Assembly: GCA_910586375.1 (NCBI GenBank)
Contig: CAJUIE010000029.1
Location: 1 to 14,859, forward strand
Length of the DNA: 14,859 nucleotides
Origin: an uncultured Alistipes sp.
GTDB taxonomy: Bacteria > Bacteroidota > Bacteroidia > Bacteroidales > Rikenellaceae
Direction of reading: 5' to 3'
In this document: piece by piece, positions 1 to 6,366 of the stretch
Numbering within the stretch: position 1 is the stretch's first letter
Layout of the letters: every line of letters begins with the position of its first letter
Made by a program: the position numbers and the translations under genes
Notes under the pieces: model-generated
What the model was told of the DNA's origin: nothing
Database searches by the model: none
What the model saw: only the letters and a program-made list of their open reading frames with translations

Positions 1-347
1 ACCTCACCCTCTGCAAAAAGGCTCCCAAGAAACTCGATACGCGTACGCAGAAACCCCACATTGGTCATCTGCCGCTCGGTCGCGGTCTTCGCACCGCGCC
101 ACATGCGGGCCCCCTTGATGTCGACACCGATGTAGTTACGCTCCGGATCGCGCTCCGCCAAAGCCACCGTATATTCGCCTTTGCCGCATCCCAGTTCTAC
201 GACAATCGGTCGATCGTTACGAAAAAAATCGCGTCCCCAATGCCCCTTCAGCGGATGATTGCAGCGAAATACCTCGTCGAACTCAGGCTGCACAAAGCAG
301 GCAAAAGTAAGATTTTCACGAAACCTGCGGAGTTTGTCCTTACCCAT
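1..347 (-). CDS. trmB: tRNA (guanine-N7)-methyltransferase, N-terminal part
   Basis: This is the first 115 codons of TrmB; the rest lies beyond the left edge. The family uses S-adenosylmethionine to methylate G46 in the variable loop of tRNAs in the cytoplasm. The visible protein has a basic N-terminus (MGKDKLRRFREN), a typical TrmB lead-in (HPLKGHWGRDFF, about residues 31-42), and the AdoMet-binding motif I VVELGCGKGEYT at residues 49-60. It continues with NYIGVDIKGARMWRGAKTA (residues 71-89), matching the TrmB pattern of a conserved acidic residue and 'KGAR'. The ATG at 347-345 is the only start before the conserved region and lies 4 nt after the gldH stop, so the gene is the third member of a ricT-gldH-trmB operon. 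The catalytic C-terminal half cannot be examined. The family call is firm. Confidence 0.93.
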   Translation of the reverse strand, partial: MGKDKLRRFRENLTFACFVQPEFDEVFRCNHPLKGHWGRDFFRNDRPIVVELGCGKGEYTVALAERDPERNYIGVDIKGARMWRGAKTATERQMTNVGFLRTRIEFLGSLFAEGE

Positions 348-351
348 TGGT

Positions 352-852
352 CTATTTGCTTGATTCGATGTGAATACCCACGGCCCCGACCCCTTCAATA
401 TGGCGGCAGGGCGTAATCACGAAACGGTAGTCACCCGGCCGGCGGAATCGCACCCGACGACGATAAAAAGCCGATATTTCTCGTTCCAGAGAGACCGGTG
501 CCCTCATTCCCGGCGGCAGTTCCTCAAGGCGCGCCAGCATCGACACGGGCCACGCACGCCCCGTAGGCGAGAAAAGGAACGCTTCAGAGAAGTGCAGCGA
601 GTCAGGCGTAAACAGTTCGACGCGCAGCGTCAGCGTGTCGTTGCGGAAACGCGGATCGCAGCGCATAAAAAGGACCACATCGTACAACGCAAGCGTATCG
701 TCGTTGTTCAGTGACAAAATCGCCGGACCGGACCACACACGCTCCTCAATGTCAACTGCGACAGATCCACCCGGAGTCATACACCCGCCGCCCAGGACGA
801 CTATGGCATACAGTATGCCCCGCAACCTCTTGCGCCACATCCCGTTTTCCAC
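352..852 (-). CDS. gldH: GldH-like gliding-motility lipoprotein
   Basis: A 166-residue exported lipoprotein. The N-terminus has positive residues (WRKRLRG), a hydrophobic stretch (ILYAIVVL) and a loose lipobox LGGGC with the lipidated cysteine at residue 24. The mature part resembles GldH in size and in its 'F.R...RFRRPGDYRF.I.P' end (about residues 129-147). In gliding Flavobacterium GldH is one of the Gld lipoproteins needed for gliding, and the gene is kept in many non-gliding Bacteroidetes. Its molecular role is not known. It starts 3 nt after the ricT stop and ends 4 nt before trmB, so all three are probably translated from one message. Met5 is an alternative start, and the lipobox would still be intact. 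The call rests on family shape and the ricT neighbour rather than on a catalytic motif. Confidence 0.72.
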   Translation of the reverse strand: MENGMWRKRLRGILYAIVVLGGGCMTPGGSVAVDIEERVWSGPAILSLNNDDTLALYDVVLFMRCDPRFRNDTLTLRVELFTPDSLHFSEAFLFSPTGRAWPVSMLARLEELPPGMRAPVSLEREISAFYRRRVRFRRPGDYRFVITPCRHIEGVGAVGIHIESSK

Positions 853-855
853 CGG

Positions 856-2256
856 TCAACGATTCTCGCCGCTGGCACCGCCCCCTTTCCCGGAAGCAGC
901 TCCGCCATTGCTATCCTTGGTATCGCCGCCTCCCTGACGTCGACGATTGCGGCCACGGCTACGGTTATTTCGTTCACCGCGAGGTTGATCGCCATTGCTC
1001 CTGGTGCGTTCACCCCGGTTACGACGATCGCTGCGCGGGGCACCCTCCTTGTCCGGGCTGCTGCTCTGTTGCCCCTCTCGCTGTCCCTCTCGCTGTCCTT
1101 CTCGTTGACGATCGTCCCGGTTACGGCCCCCACGTTTGCGCCGCCTGGCCTTATCGAAACGGGTGATGCTGTCCTCCACCGTATCGGTGCGATAATTAGG
1201 CTCCTCGACCGCAGCCACAAGGTCGTCGGCATCCTGCAAATGGTCGACTTTTTTGCCGGCACGATTCTGGGCCACAATCTCCTTGACACGCTCCACAGAC
1301 AAAGTCGTGACATTGGTCATTGAGTCCTTGGACGACGAGAAAGTCATCGTTCCGGCCAGCAGATCGTTCTTAACAAAAAACCACTCCCCATCGGCGGTCT
1401 GGAGCGGTTCCCGCAGTCGCGGGAACTCCTTGCTGGCCTCAACATAAGCGTCATATTCATACATCATGCAGCACTTGAGCTTCGAGCACTGCCCCGCCAG
1501 CTTCTGGGGATTAAGCGAAATATCCTGCACACGCGCGGCACCCGTTGTAACGCTCGAAAAGCTCGAAATCCACGATGCGCAGCACAGCTCACGACCGCAA
1601 GCGCCCAATCCGCCGATACGGGCCGCCTCCTGGCGCGCGCCGATCTGCTTCATCTCGATGCGGATATGGAAACGCTCGGCGAAAACTTTAATGAGCTCGC
1701 GGAAATCGACACGTTCATCGGCGATGTAATAAAAGATAGCTTTCATCTTATCGCCCTGGTACTCCACATCGCCGATCTTCATATTAAGCCCCATATCGGC
1801 GGCGATCTGACGCGAGGCAATCATCGTCTCATGCTCCAAAGCAATGGCCTCCTGCCACTTCTCGATATCGTAGGGCTTAGCCTTACGGTATATCTTCCGG
1901 AACTCGCCGTTATAGGGATTGAAACCTGTACGTCGCATCTGCCGCGCAACCAGGTCGCCTGTGAGCGAAATGATGCCTATGTCGTGGCCGGGCGACGCCT
2001 CAACAGCCACAATGTCGCCCTGTTTCAGATCGAGGTCATTGACATTCTGATAAAATCCGCGACGCGTATTCTTGAAGCGCACTTCGAAAATATCGGTAGG
2101 CACGTTATCGGGATAAGGAGCCATCCAATCGGTCTCGTGCAGCTTGAAACAGCCGTCGCAGCTGTGTGCCTCGACACCCGCCGCACCGTCGCAAAACGAA
2201 CATCCGCGACCGATCTGGGGACTACAGCTCCCTGTATGCGTTTTTTCGGTATCCAT
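856..2256 (-). CDS. ricT: RicT/PSP1-family protein with long RG-rich tail
   Basis: A 466-residue protein containing the PSP1 C-terminal domain. In Bacillus subtilis RicT (YaaT) works with RicA and RicF in a complex that carries Fe-S clusters and affects RNA processing and sporulation; the Bacteroidetes role is not established. The signature cysteines are present: CGRELCC (Cys220, 225, 226) and CSKLKCC (Cys257, 262, 263). The N-terminus adds a cysteine cluster, CSFC (19, 22) and CDGC (33, 36), that could bind metal. From about residue 371 to the end the chain is a disordered Arg/Gly/Gln/Asn-rich tail including three REGQ units, so it is far longer than the ~275-residue Bacillus protein. The ATG at 2256 was chosen because the longer reading (Met at 2289) would start upstream of the predicted promoter box. 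First gene of the ricT-gldH-trmB operon. Confidence 0.9.
   Translation of the reverse strand: MDTEKTHTGSCSPQIGRGCSFCDGAAGVEAHSCDGCFKLHETDWMAPYPDNVPTDIFEVRFKNTRRGFYQNVNDLDLKQGDIVAVEASPGHDIGIISLTGDLVARQMRRTGFNPYNGEFRKIYRKAKPYDIEKWQEAIALEHETMIASRQIAADMGLNMKIGDVEYQGDKMKAIFYYIADERVDFRELIKVFAERFHIRIEMKQIGARQEAARIGGLGACGRELCCASWISSFSSVTTGAARVQDISLNPQKLAGQCSKLKCCMMYEYDAYVEASKEFPRLREPLQTADGEWFFVKNDLLAGTMTFSSSKDSMTNVTTLSVERVKEIVAQNRAGKKVDHLQDADDLVAAVEEPNYRTDTVEDSITRFDKARRRKRGGRNRDDRQREGQREGQREGQQSSSPDKEGAPRSDRRNRGERTRSNGDQPRGERNNRSRGRNRRRQGGGDTKDSNGGAASGKGGGASGENR
1069..1104 (-). repeat. Three 12-bp tandem repeats inside ricT
   Basis: Three consecutive 12-bp units (plus-strand form ctgtccctctcg, two with one or two substitutions) encode Arg-Glu-Gly-Gln three times in the RicT tail. 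The period is a multiple of three, so copy-number change would alter tail length without shifting frame. Confidence 0.85.
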
Positions 2257-2276
2257 AAATCGGAATATAATTTGTG

Positions 2277-2309
2277 TAAAGATACGCAAACTAATTCATA
2301 ATTCACAAT
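2277..2309 (-). promoter_or_regulatory. Probable promoter of ricT-gldH-trmB
   Basis: Reading the minus strand, an ATTG element (2309-2306) is followed by a 21-nt spacer and TATCTTTA (2284-2277). This fits the Bacteroidetes housekeeping promoter (TTTG-like -33, TAnnTTTG -7) with one mismatch in each box. Transcription would begin near 2270, about 14 nt before the ricT ATG, leaving a very short leader with no Shine-Dalgarno motif. Confidence 0.5.
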
Positions 2310-2321
2310 TATAACTTCATA
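2294..2321. repeat. AT-rich heptamer repeat, four copies
   Basis: Four adjacent 7-bp units related to attcata (attcata, attcaca, attataa, cttcata) lie between the MATE stop codon and the ricT promoter and overlap its -33 element. The segment also contains the palindrome ataatt-gtg-aattat. The composition contrasts with the GC-rich genes on both sides. Confidence 0.7.
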
Positions 2322-2322
2322 A

Positions 2323-3687
2323 CTACCGCTGCCCGGCATACAACTGCCGGATATTGCGCCGGATCCGCCAAATCATCATCAGCGCCGCAGCCGACAAACC
2401 GAACAAATAACTGAAAAACAGACCACAAGGTCCCATACCGAGGGTGAATCCGAAGAGATAGCCCACCGGGATATTGATGAGCCAATACGACACAAAAGCG
2501 ATGGGCATGATGATCTTCACATCCTGTATGCCCCGCAGAATACCGACCGAAATATTCTGCACACCGTCGGAAAGTTGATATAAGGCAACGAACACCAGCA
2601 ACTGCGAGGTAATGGCGATCACCTCGGTATTCGTGGTAAAGAGTGCCGGTATCCAGTCTCGCAAAACGATGAACGCAAGGGCAGCGAAACTATTCCAGGC
2701 CAGAACCAAATGATACGACGCCCTGGCTGCAAGCGCCAGCTCGCCGATGTTGCGCACGCCGTAGCAATGGGATATGCGGATCGTAGTAGCCGCGCCGATC
2801 GACAACACGATCATGAAGGCACAGTTACCCAACGTAATAGCTATCTGGTTGGCACCGATAGCCTGCGTACCGAACCATCCCATCATGACGCTTGTACCCA
2901 CAAACGCCGACGACTCCAGAAACATCTGCGAAGAGATGGGCAACCCCATACGCAGCAGGCGCCCCACAATTCTGGAGGAAAGATTACGCAGCGAGAAACC
3001 CGACAAATAAGGTCTGTATTGCGACCGGCTTACGAAATAGGCAATTATAGCTACCGGAGCGATCGTCCGCGCAAGCAAAGTTCCGAGGCCTGCGCCCTCG
3101 GCGCCCATCTCAGGAAATCCGTAACGGCCATAAATAAATACCCAGTTGAAACCTATATTCGCCAGATTGGCAACAATCGTCACATAAAGCTCGGCGCGCG
3201 TGTTGCCTACCCCTTCGAGAAACTGCTTAAAGGCGAAAAAAAGCATGATCGGCGGCAGACTCAGGAGTAACATCCGGTAATAAGGGATGGAGGCCTCGAC
3301 CACCTCGGCAGGTTGCCCCAGGTGGTAAAGCAGCGGCACGGAAAGCCACTGAATAAGCATCATCACCACGCCCAGCAACGTATAAAACACCACGGCGTTA
3401 TGCAGCAAGATCGACGAACGCCGATGTTCATTCCGAACAAAAAGCTCGCCCACAAGCGGCGTGAGCCCCAGAGCAATACCCGCAGAAGCAATGAAAAAGA
3501 TGAACGATATGGCCCCTCCGAACGAAACGGAGGCCAGAGGCAGCGGATCATCGCCCCCATAGCGTCCAACCATCAGATTATCGGCTACTTGGGTGAGAAT
3601 CTGTCCCAGCTGGGTGAGCACCACGGGCAAAGCCAGCCTCAGGTTTGCCTTGTATTGATCCTTGTATTTGGCAAAATCGTACAACAT
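2323..3687 (-). CDS. MATE-family multidrug/metabolite efflux transporter
   Basis: A 454-residue inner-membrane protein with about 12 hydrophobic segments in two homologous halves. The first half opens with NLRLALPVVLTQLGQILTQV, a classic MATE (NorM-type) start, and the second half repeats the pattern around LLRMGLPISSQMFLESSAF. MATE carriers export organic cations, drugs or metabolites in exchange for Na+ or H+; substrate and coupling ion cannot be read here. Length is normal for the family and no frame break is visible. The ATG at 3687 (MLYDFAKYKDQYK) is preferred over the in-frame ATG at 3708, because a strong promoter -7 box lies between them and a transcript from it could not include the upstream ATG. 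The gene is transcribed towards ricT but probably as its own unit, since ricT has a separate promoter. Confidence 0.95.
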   Translation of the reverse strand: MLYDFAKYKDQYKANLRLALPVVLTQLGQILTQVADNLMVGRYGGDDPLPLASVSFGGAISFIFFIASAGIALGLTPLVGELFVRNEHRRSSILLHNAVVFYTLLGVVMMLIQWLSVPLLYHLGQPAEVVEASIPYYRMLLLSLPPIMLFFAFKQFLEGVGNTRAELYVTIVANLANIGFNWVFIYGRYGFPEMGAEGAGLGTLLARTIAPVAIIAYFVSRSQYRPYLSGFSLRNLSSRIVGRLLRMGLPISSQMFLESSAFVGTSVMMGWFGTQAIGANQIAITLGNCAFMIVLSIGAATTIRISHCYGVRNIGELALAARASYHLVLAWNSFAALAFIVLRDWIPALFTTNTEVIAITSQLLVFVALYQLSDGVQNISVGILRGIQDVKIIMPIAFVSYWLINIPVGYLFGFTLGMGPCGLFFSYLFGLSAAALMMIWRIRRNIRQLYAGQR

Positions 3688-3694
3688 AGGGATA

Positions 3695-3726
3695 CAAAGG
3701 TAGTGCAAGGCGAGCGCAATGCCAAA
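3695..3726 (-). promoter_or_regulatory. MATE promoter, consensus -33/-7
   Basis: On the minus strand TTTG (3726-3723), a 20-nt spacer and TACCTTTG (3702-3695) give a full match to the Bacteroidetes promoter. The expected start, 4-8 nt past the -7 box, falls at 3691-3687, that is at or within 4 nt of the MATE ATG (3687). The -33 element overlaps the first codons of the FISUMP remnant on the other strand. Confidence 0.75.
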
Positions 3727-3958
3727 TTTATTTGAGCTTTCCCGAGGCGCTACCGACTTCTATCCCGCTTCGGGTAGCCGCGCCGGCAATTCCGGCGGCC
3801 TGACCAATGTGGGCACGGGCGGTTACGCCTGGAGCAGTTCGTCTCACTCGGCGTCGAGTGTGGTCGGGTCGAGCCTGGACTTCTACAGTTCCAGCATGGG
3901 CCCCGAGAACTACAACGCCCGTGCGAACGGTTTCCCCGTTCGCTGCGTGCAGGAATAA
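3719..3958 (+). pseudogene. 3' remnant of a FISUMP-type surface protein
   Basis: The reading frame encodes the C-terminal end of a Fibrobacter-succinogenes-major-paralogous-domain (FISUMP) protein. Diagnostic pieces in order are FYPASGSR, GGLTNVGTGGYAWSSSS, a variable serine-rich stretch, and RANGFPVRCVQE followed directly by the stop. In this family the motif closes large, usually secreted Bacteroidetes proteins. Here only about 70 residues remain. The first nine residues (MPNLFELSR) do not look like the domain, a stop lies in frame at 3701-3703, and there is no signal peptide or lipobox. The match begins about 3746, so the break point lies near 3733-3746, just beyond the promoter of the divergent MATE gene. 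Most likely a decayed or recombined gene end. A translated 79-residue product cannot be excluded, but no promoter was seen for it. Confidence 0.72.
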
Positions 3959-4069
3959 GAGAGGGGGGGGGCAGAGGCCACTTGTGGACTTTGCCGAGGC
4001 GAAGCCCATTTAAGACGAAGTCAAAGTGGCGCCTCCAATGGGGGCGTCATGGATAAGAGAGGGGCGGGG
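3955..4069. repeat. Pair of 17-bp direct repeats with G-tract
   Basis: The 17-mer ataagagaggggggggg at 3955-3971 recurs at 4053-4069 with a single change (c for g at its 13th base). The first copy begins at the stop codon of the FISUMP remnant and contains an unbroken run of nine G. The copies are 98 bp apart and bracket a palindromic segment. Confidence 0.75.
3974..4035. repeat. 62-bp imperfect palindrome (REP/MITE-like)
   Basis: Outer arms gaggccactt (3974-3983) and aagtggcgcctc (4024-4035) pair over 10 bp with a two-base bulge. Inner arms gactttg (3987-3993) and cgaagtc (4016-4022) pair over 7 bp including one G-T. An alternative inner hairpin is ggactttgcc/ggcgaagccc (3986-3995 with 3998-4007). 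A further hairpin, cgcctcc-aat-gggggcg, overlaps the right end at 4030-4046. None is followed by a T-run, so these are not obvious intrinsic terminators. Apart from the remnant, the repeats and the palindrome, nothing else was recognised between the MATE start and the tkt terminator. Confidence 0.6.
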
Positions 4070-4111
4070 AGTCCGCACGACCAAACGCCGGGCGTCAGTC
4101 GCACAATACCG

Positions 4112-4143
4112 AAAAAAGCGCACTCCGAAAAAACGGAGTGCGC
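4112..4143 (-). terminator. Intrinsic terminator of tkt
   Basis: On the minus strand a perfect 10-bp stem GCGCACTCCG/CGGAGTGCGC (4143-4134 with 4127-4118), a six-T loop, then six T (4117-4112). It lies 19 nt after the tkt stop. The plus strand lacks a T-run after the stem, so it works one way. Confidence 0.95.
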
Positions 4144-4162
4144 CCCATAAATATCATCACAA

Positions 4163-6196
4163 CTACTTCTTCTTCAGCAGTTTTTTAACTTCGGCAGCAA
4201 CCGTGGCTCCATTATACCCAAACTTCTCGTCCAGGACTTTATACGGAGCTGAAAAACCGAAGTGGTCAAGACCATGAATGAAACCATTTTCACCAACCAG
4301 TCCCAGCAAATTGACCGGAAGCCCCGACGTCAGACCATACCGCACCACCCCTGCGGGCAAGACGCTTTTCTGGTAAGACTTGGGCTGATCACGGAAAAGC
4401 CCCTCACTCGGAACGTTGACCACACGCACGGGAATACCCTCGGCGGCCAGCAGTTCTGCGCCCTCGACGAGCGTTGCCACCTCCGAACCCGAAGCCACCA
4501 ATACAGCAGCGGGCTTAGCAGCATCCATGACTACATAAGCGCCCTTAGCCACCTGCGCAGCCTCCTTGCGTCGGCTGGCGCCCAGCGTCGGCAAATTCTT
4601 GATATTCTGACGGGAGAGGATCAACGCCACAGGACGATGTTCCTCAAGGGCCGTTTTCCACGCAGTGACGGTCTCCTCGCCGTCGGCCGGACGCAGCACG
4701 ACCATCGACCGCTCGCCGTGGTGGTTCTTCAGGTGCTCCATCAGACGGATCTGCGCCTCATGCTCCACAGGCTGGTGCGTCGGTCCATCCTCGCCCACGC
4801 GGAACGAGTCATGCGTCCAAATATAAATCACATGCAACCGCATAAGAGCCGAAAGACGCACAGCAGGCTTCATGTAATCGGAGAAGACAAAGAAGGTACC
4901 GCAAGCCGGAATCACCCCGCCATGCAGCGCCATGCCGTTCATCACGCAGGCCATCGTCAGCTCCGAAACGCCCGCCTGGAAAAACTTACCCGAGAAATCA
5001 CCCTTCGTGAAGGCCGTGGTCTTCTTCAGGAAACCGTCAGTCTTGTCGGAGTTGGAAAGGTCGGCCGAAGCGACGATCATGTTATCGATCTTCTCGGCAT
5101 AAAGACCCAGCACGGTAGCCGAAGCCGCCCGAGTAGCCACGTCGGCCTTCATCTCAAGCGACTTATAGTCGATTTCGGGCAGTTCGCCGGAAAGGAACAT
5201 GTCGAGTTTACGGGCAAGGTCCTTATGCCCCTGACGCCACGTCTTTTCGGCCTTAGCCTGACCTGAAGCCCACGTCTTGAGAGCCTCACGACGGGCACCG
5301 AAAAGTTCGCGGCTCTCGGAAAAAACAGCAAACACGTTCTCGGGATCGCCCCCCAGGTTCTTCACCGTAGCGGCGAAATCGGCCCCTGCAGCCGAGAGGG
5401 GCTGCCCGTGGGTCGACACCTTATCCTCATAACTCGAACCGTCGGCCGCACAAGCCCCCTTACCCATCGTCGTGCGACCAATGATCAGAGTCGGACGCTC
5501 CGTCTCGGCATTGGCTGCCACAAGGGCCCGGCGCAGTGCATCGACATCGTGCCCGTCAACCGCCAGCACATTCCAGCCCCACGCCTCATACTTCTGCGCC
5601 ACGTTCTCCGTATCGACCTCCTCAACCTTGGTCGAAAGCTGGATGTTGTTTGAATCATAGTACATAATGAAGTTCGCAAGCCCCAGATGCCCGGCTATAC
5701 GGCCCACGCCCTGCGAAATCTCCTCTTCGACGGCTCCGTCCGAAATATAAGCATAGGTCTTATGAGCCATCCACTCACCGAAACGGGCCACCATGAACCG
5801 CTCGGCAATGGCTGCCCCCAAAGCCATAGCGTGCCCCTGTCCCAACGGACCCGACGTGTTCTCCACGCCGCGCAGGACATCCACCTCCGGATGCCCGGGT
5901 GTAACGCTGCCCCACTGCCTGAGCGATTGTAAATCCTCGATCGAATAATGCCCGGCCAACGCCAAAGTTGCATAGAGCATCGGCGACATATGGCCCGGAT
6001 CGAGAAAGAAACGATCGCGGAAAGGATAATCCATGCGTTCGGGATCATAGCGCAAGAACTCCGTGTAAAGCAGCGTGATGAAATCAGCACCGCCCATAGC
6101 ACCGCCGGGGTGCCCCGACTTCGCCTTCTCGACCATAGCGGCCGAAAGAATGCGGATGTTATCCGCCACGCGCGTAAGTTTGGAATTGGTAGACAT
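4163..6196 (-). CDS. tkt: Transketolase
   Basis: A complete 677-residue transketolase. It moves two-carbon units between sugar phosphates in the non-oxidative pentose phosphate pathway, using thiamine diphosphate and a divalent metal. Visible marks in order: GHPGG (28-32, with His29), DPGHM (66-70, His69), GPLGQGHAMALG (116-127), the cofactor/metal region SDGAVEEE...DSNN (152-184), the catalytic glutamate in GVSEL (about 412) and THDSFRVGEDGPTHQP (461-476, with His462, Asp470 and His474). The usual GDG of the metal-binding motif reads SDG, which I believe is common in Bacteroidetes enzymes. Length matches Escherichia coli TktA, so the protein is intact. The gene is monocistronic, with its own -7 box 151 nt upstream, a structured leader and a strong terminator. 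Confidence 0.97.
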   Translation of the reverse strand: MSTNSKLTRVADNIRILSAAMVEKAKSGHPGGAMGGADFITLLYTEFLRYDPERMDYPFRDRFFLDPGHMSPMLYATLALAGHYSIEDLQSLRQWGSVTPGHPEVDVLRGVENTSGPLGQGHAMALGAAIAERFMVARFGEWMAHKTYAYISDGAVEEEISQGVGRIAGHLGLANFIMYYDSNNIQLSTKVEEVDTENVAQKYEAWGWNVLAVDGHDVDALRRALVAANAETERPTLIIGRTTMGKGACAADGSSYEDKVSTHGQPLSAAGADFAATVKNLGGDPENVFAVFSESRELFGARREALKTWASGQAKAEKTWRQGHKDLARKLDMFLSGELPEIDYKSLEMKADVATRAASATVLGLYAEKIDNMIVASADLSNSDKTDGFLKKTTAFTKGDFSGKFFQAGVSELTMACVMNGMALHGGVIPACGTFFVFSDYMKPAVRLSALMRLHVIYIWTHDSFRVGEDGPTHQPVEHEAQIRLMEHLKNHHGERSMVVLRPADGEETVTAWKTALEEHRPVALILSRQNIKNLPTLGASRRKEAAQVAKGAYVVMDAAKPAAVLVASGSEVATLVEGAELLAAEGIPVRVVNVPSEGLFRDQPKSYQKSVLPAGVVRYGLTSGLPVNLLGLVGENGFIHGLDHFGFSAPYKVLDEKFGYNGATVAAEVKKLLKKK

Positions 6197-6251
6197 AAGT
6201 TTATCGAGTTTTGGACTTTTCCGGATTTCGGGATTTTCAAAATTGCCTCAA

Positions 6252-6295
6252 GCATCCGGCCCATTCGGGCCGGGCGAGCCGTAGCCCTGCCATGC
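6252..6295 (-). promoter_or_regulatory. Structured leader element of tkt
   Basis: The predicted tkt 5' leader holds a perfect 7-bp GC stem ccggccc-(4-nt loop)-gggccgg (6256-6262 with 6267-6273). A neighbouring gggc/gccc pair and an outer gcat (6252-6255)/atgc (6292-6295) pair could close it into one folded unit. It matches no riboswitch class I know. It could instead be a REP-like intergenic repeat. Confidence 0.4.
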
Positions 6296-6346
6296 GGAGG
6301 AACCGCCCCCTACGTTGGCTTCAGCCCATTTTGCCCCCTGGGCAGA

Positions 6347-6354
6347 CAAAGATA
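6347..6354 (-). promoter_or_regulatory. Promoter -7 box of tkt
   Basis: TATCTTTG on the minus strand is a full match to the Bacteroidetes -7 box, in the 170-bp gap between clpX and tkt. No good TTG -33 element is seen 19-21 nt upstream. Transcription from about 6340 gives tkt a leader of roughly 145 nt. Confidence 0.6.
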
Positions 6355-6366
6355 ACAAAAAATCGG

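Noticed and set aside
1069..1104. Short tandem repeats as a CRISPR array
   Set aside because: The units are contiguous 12-mers without spacers and encode REGQ within ricT.
2294..2321. AT palindrome as a MATE terminator
   Set aside because: The ataatt-gtg-aattat stem has no GC pairs and is not followed by a T-run. The heptamer repeat explains it better.
3986..4007. Hairpin after the FISUMP remnant as an intrinsic terminator
   Set aside because: The stem is good, but no T-run follows on either strand, so it is listed as part of a palindromic repeat.
4262..5266. A 334-codon plus-strand frame over tkt
   Set aside because: It overlaps the conserved core of transketolase and translates to a His/Arg/Gln-rich chain with no domain.
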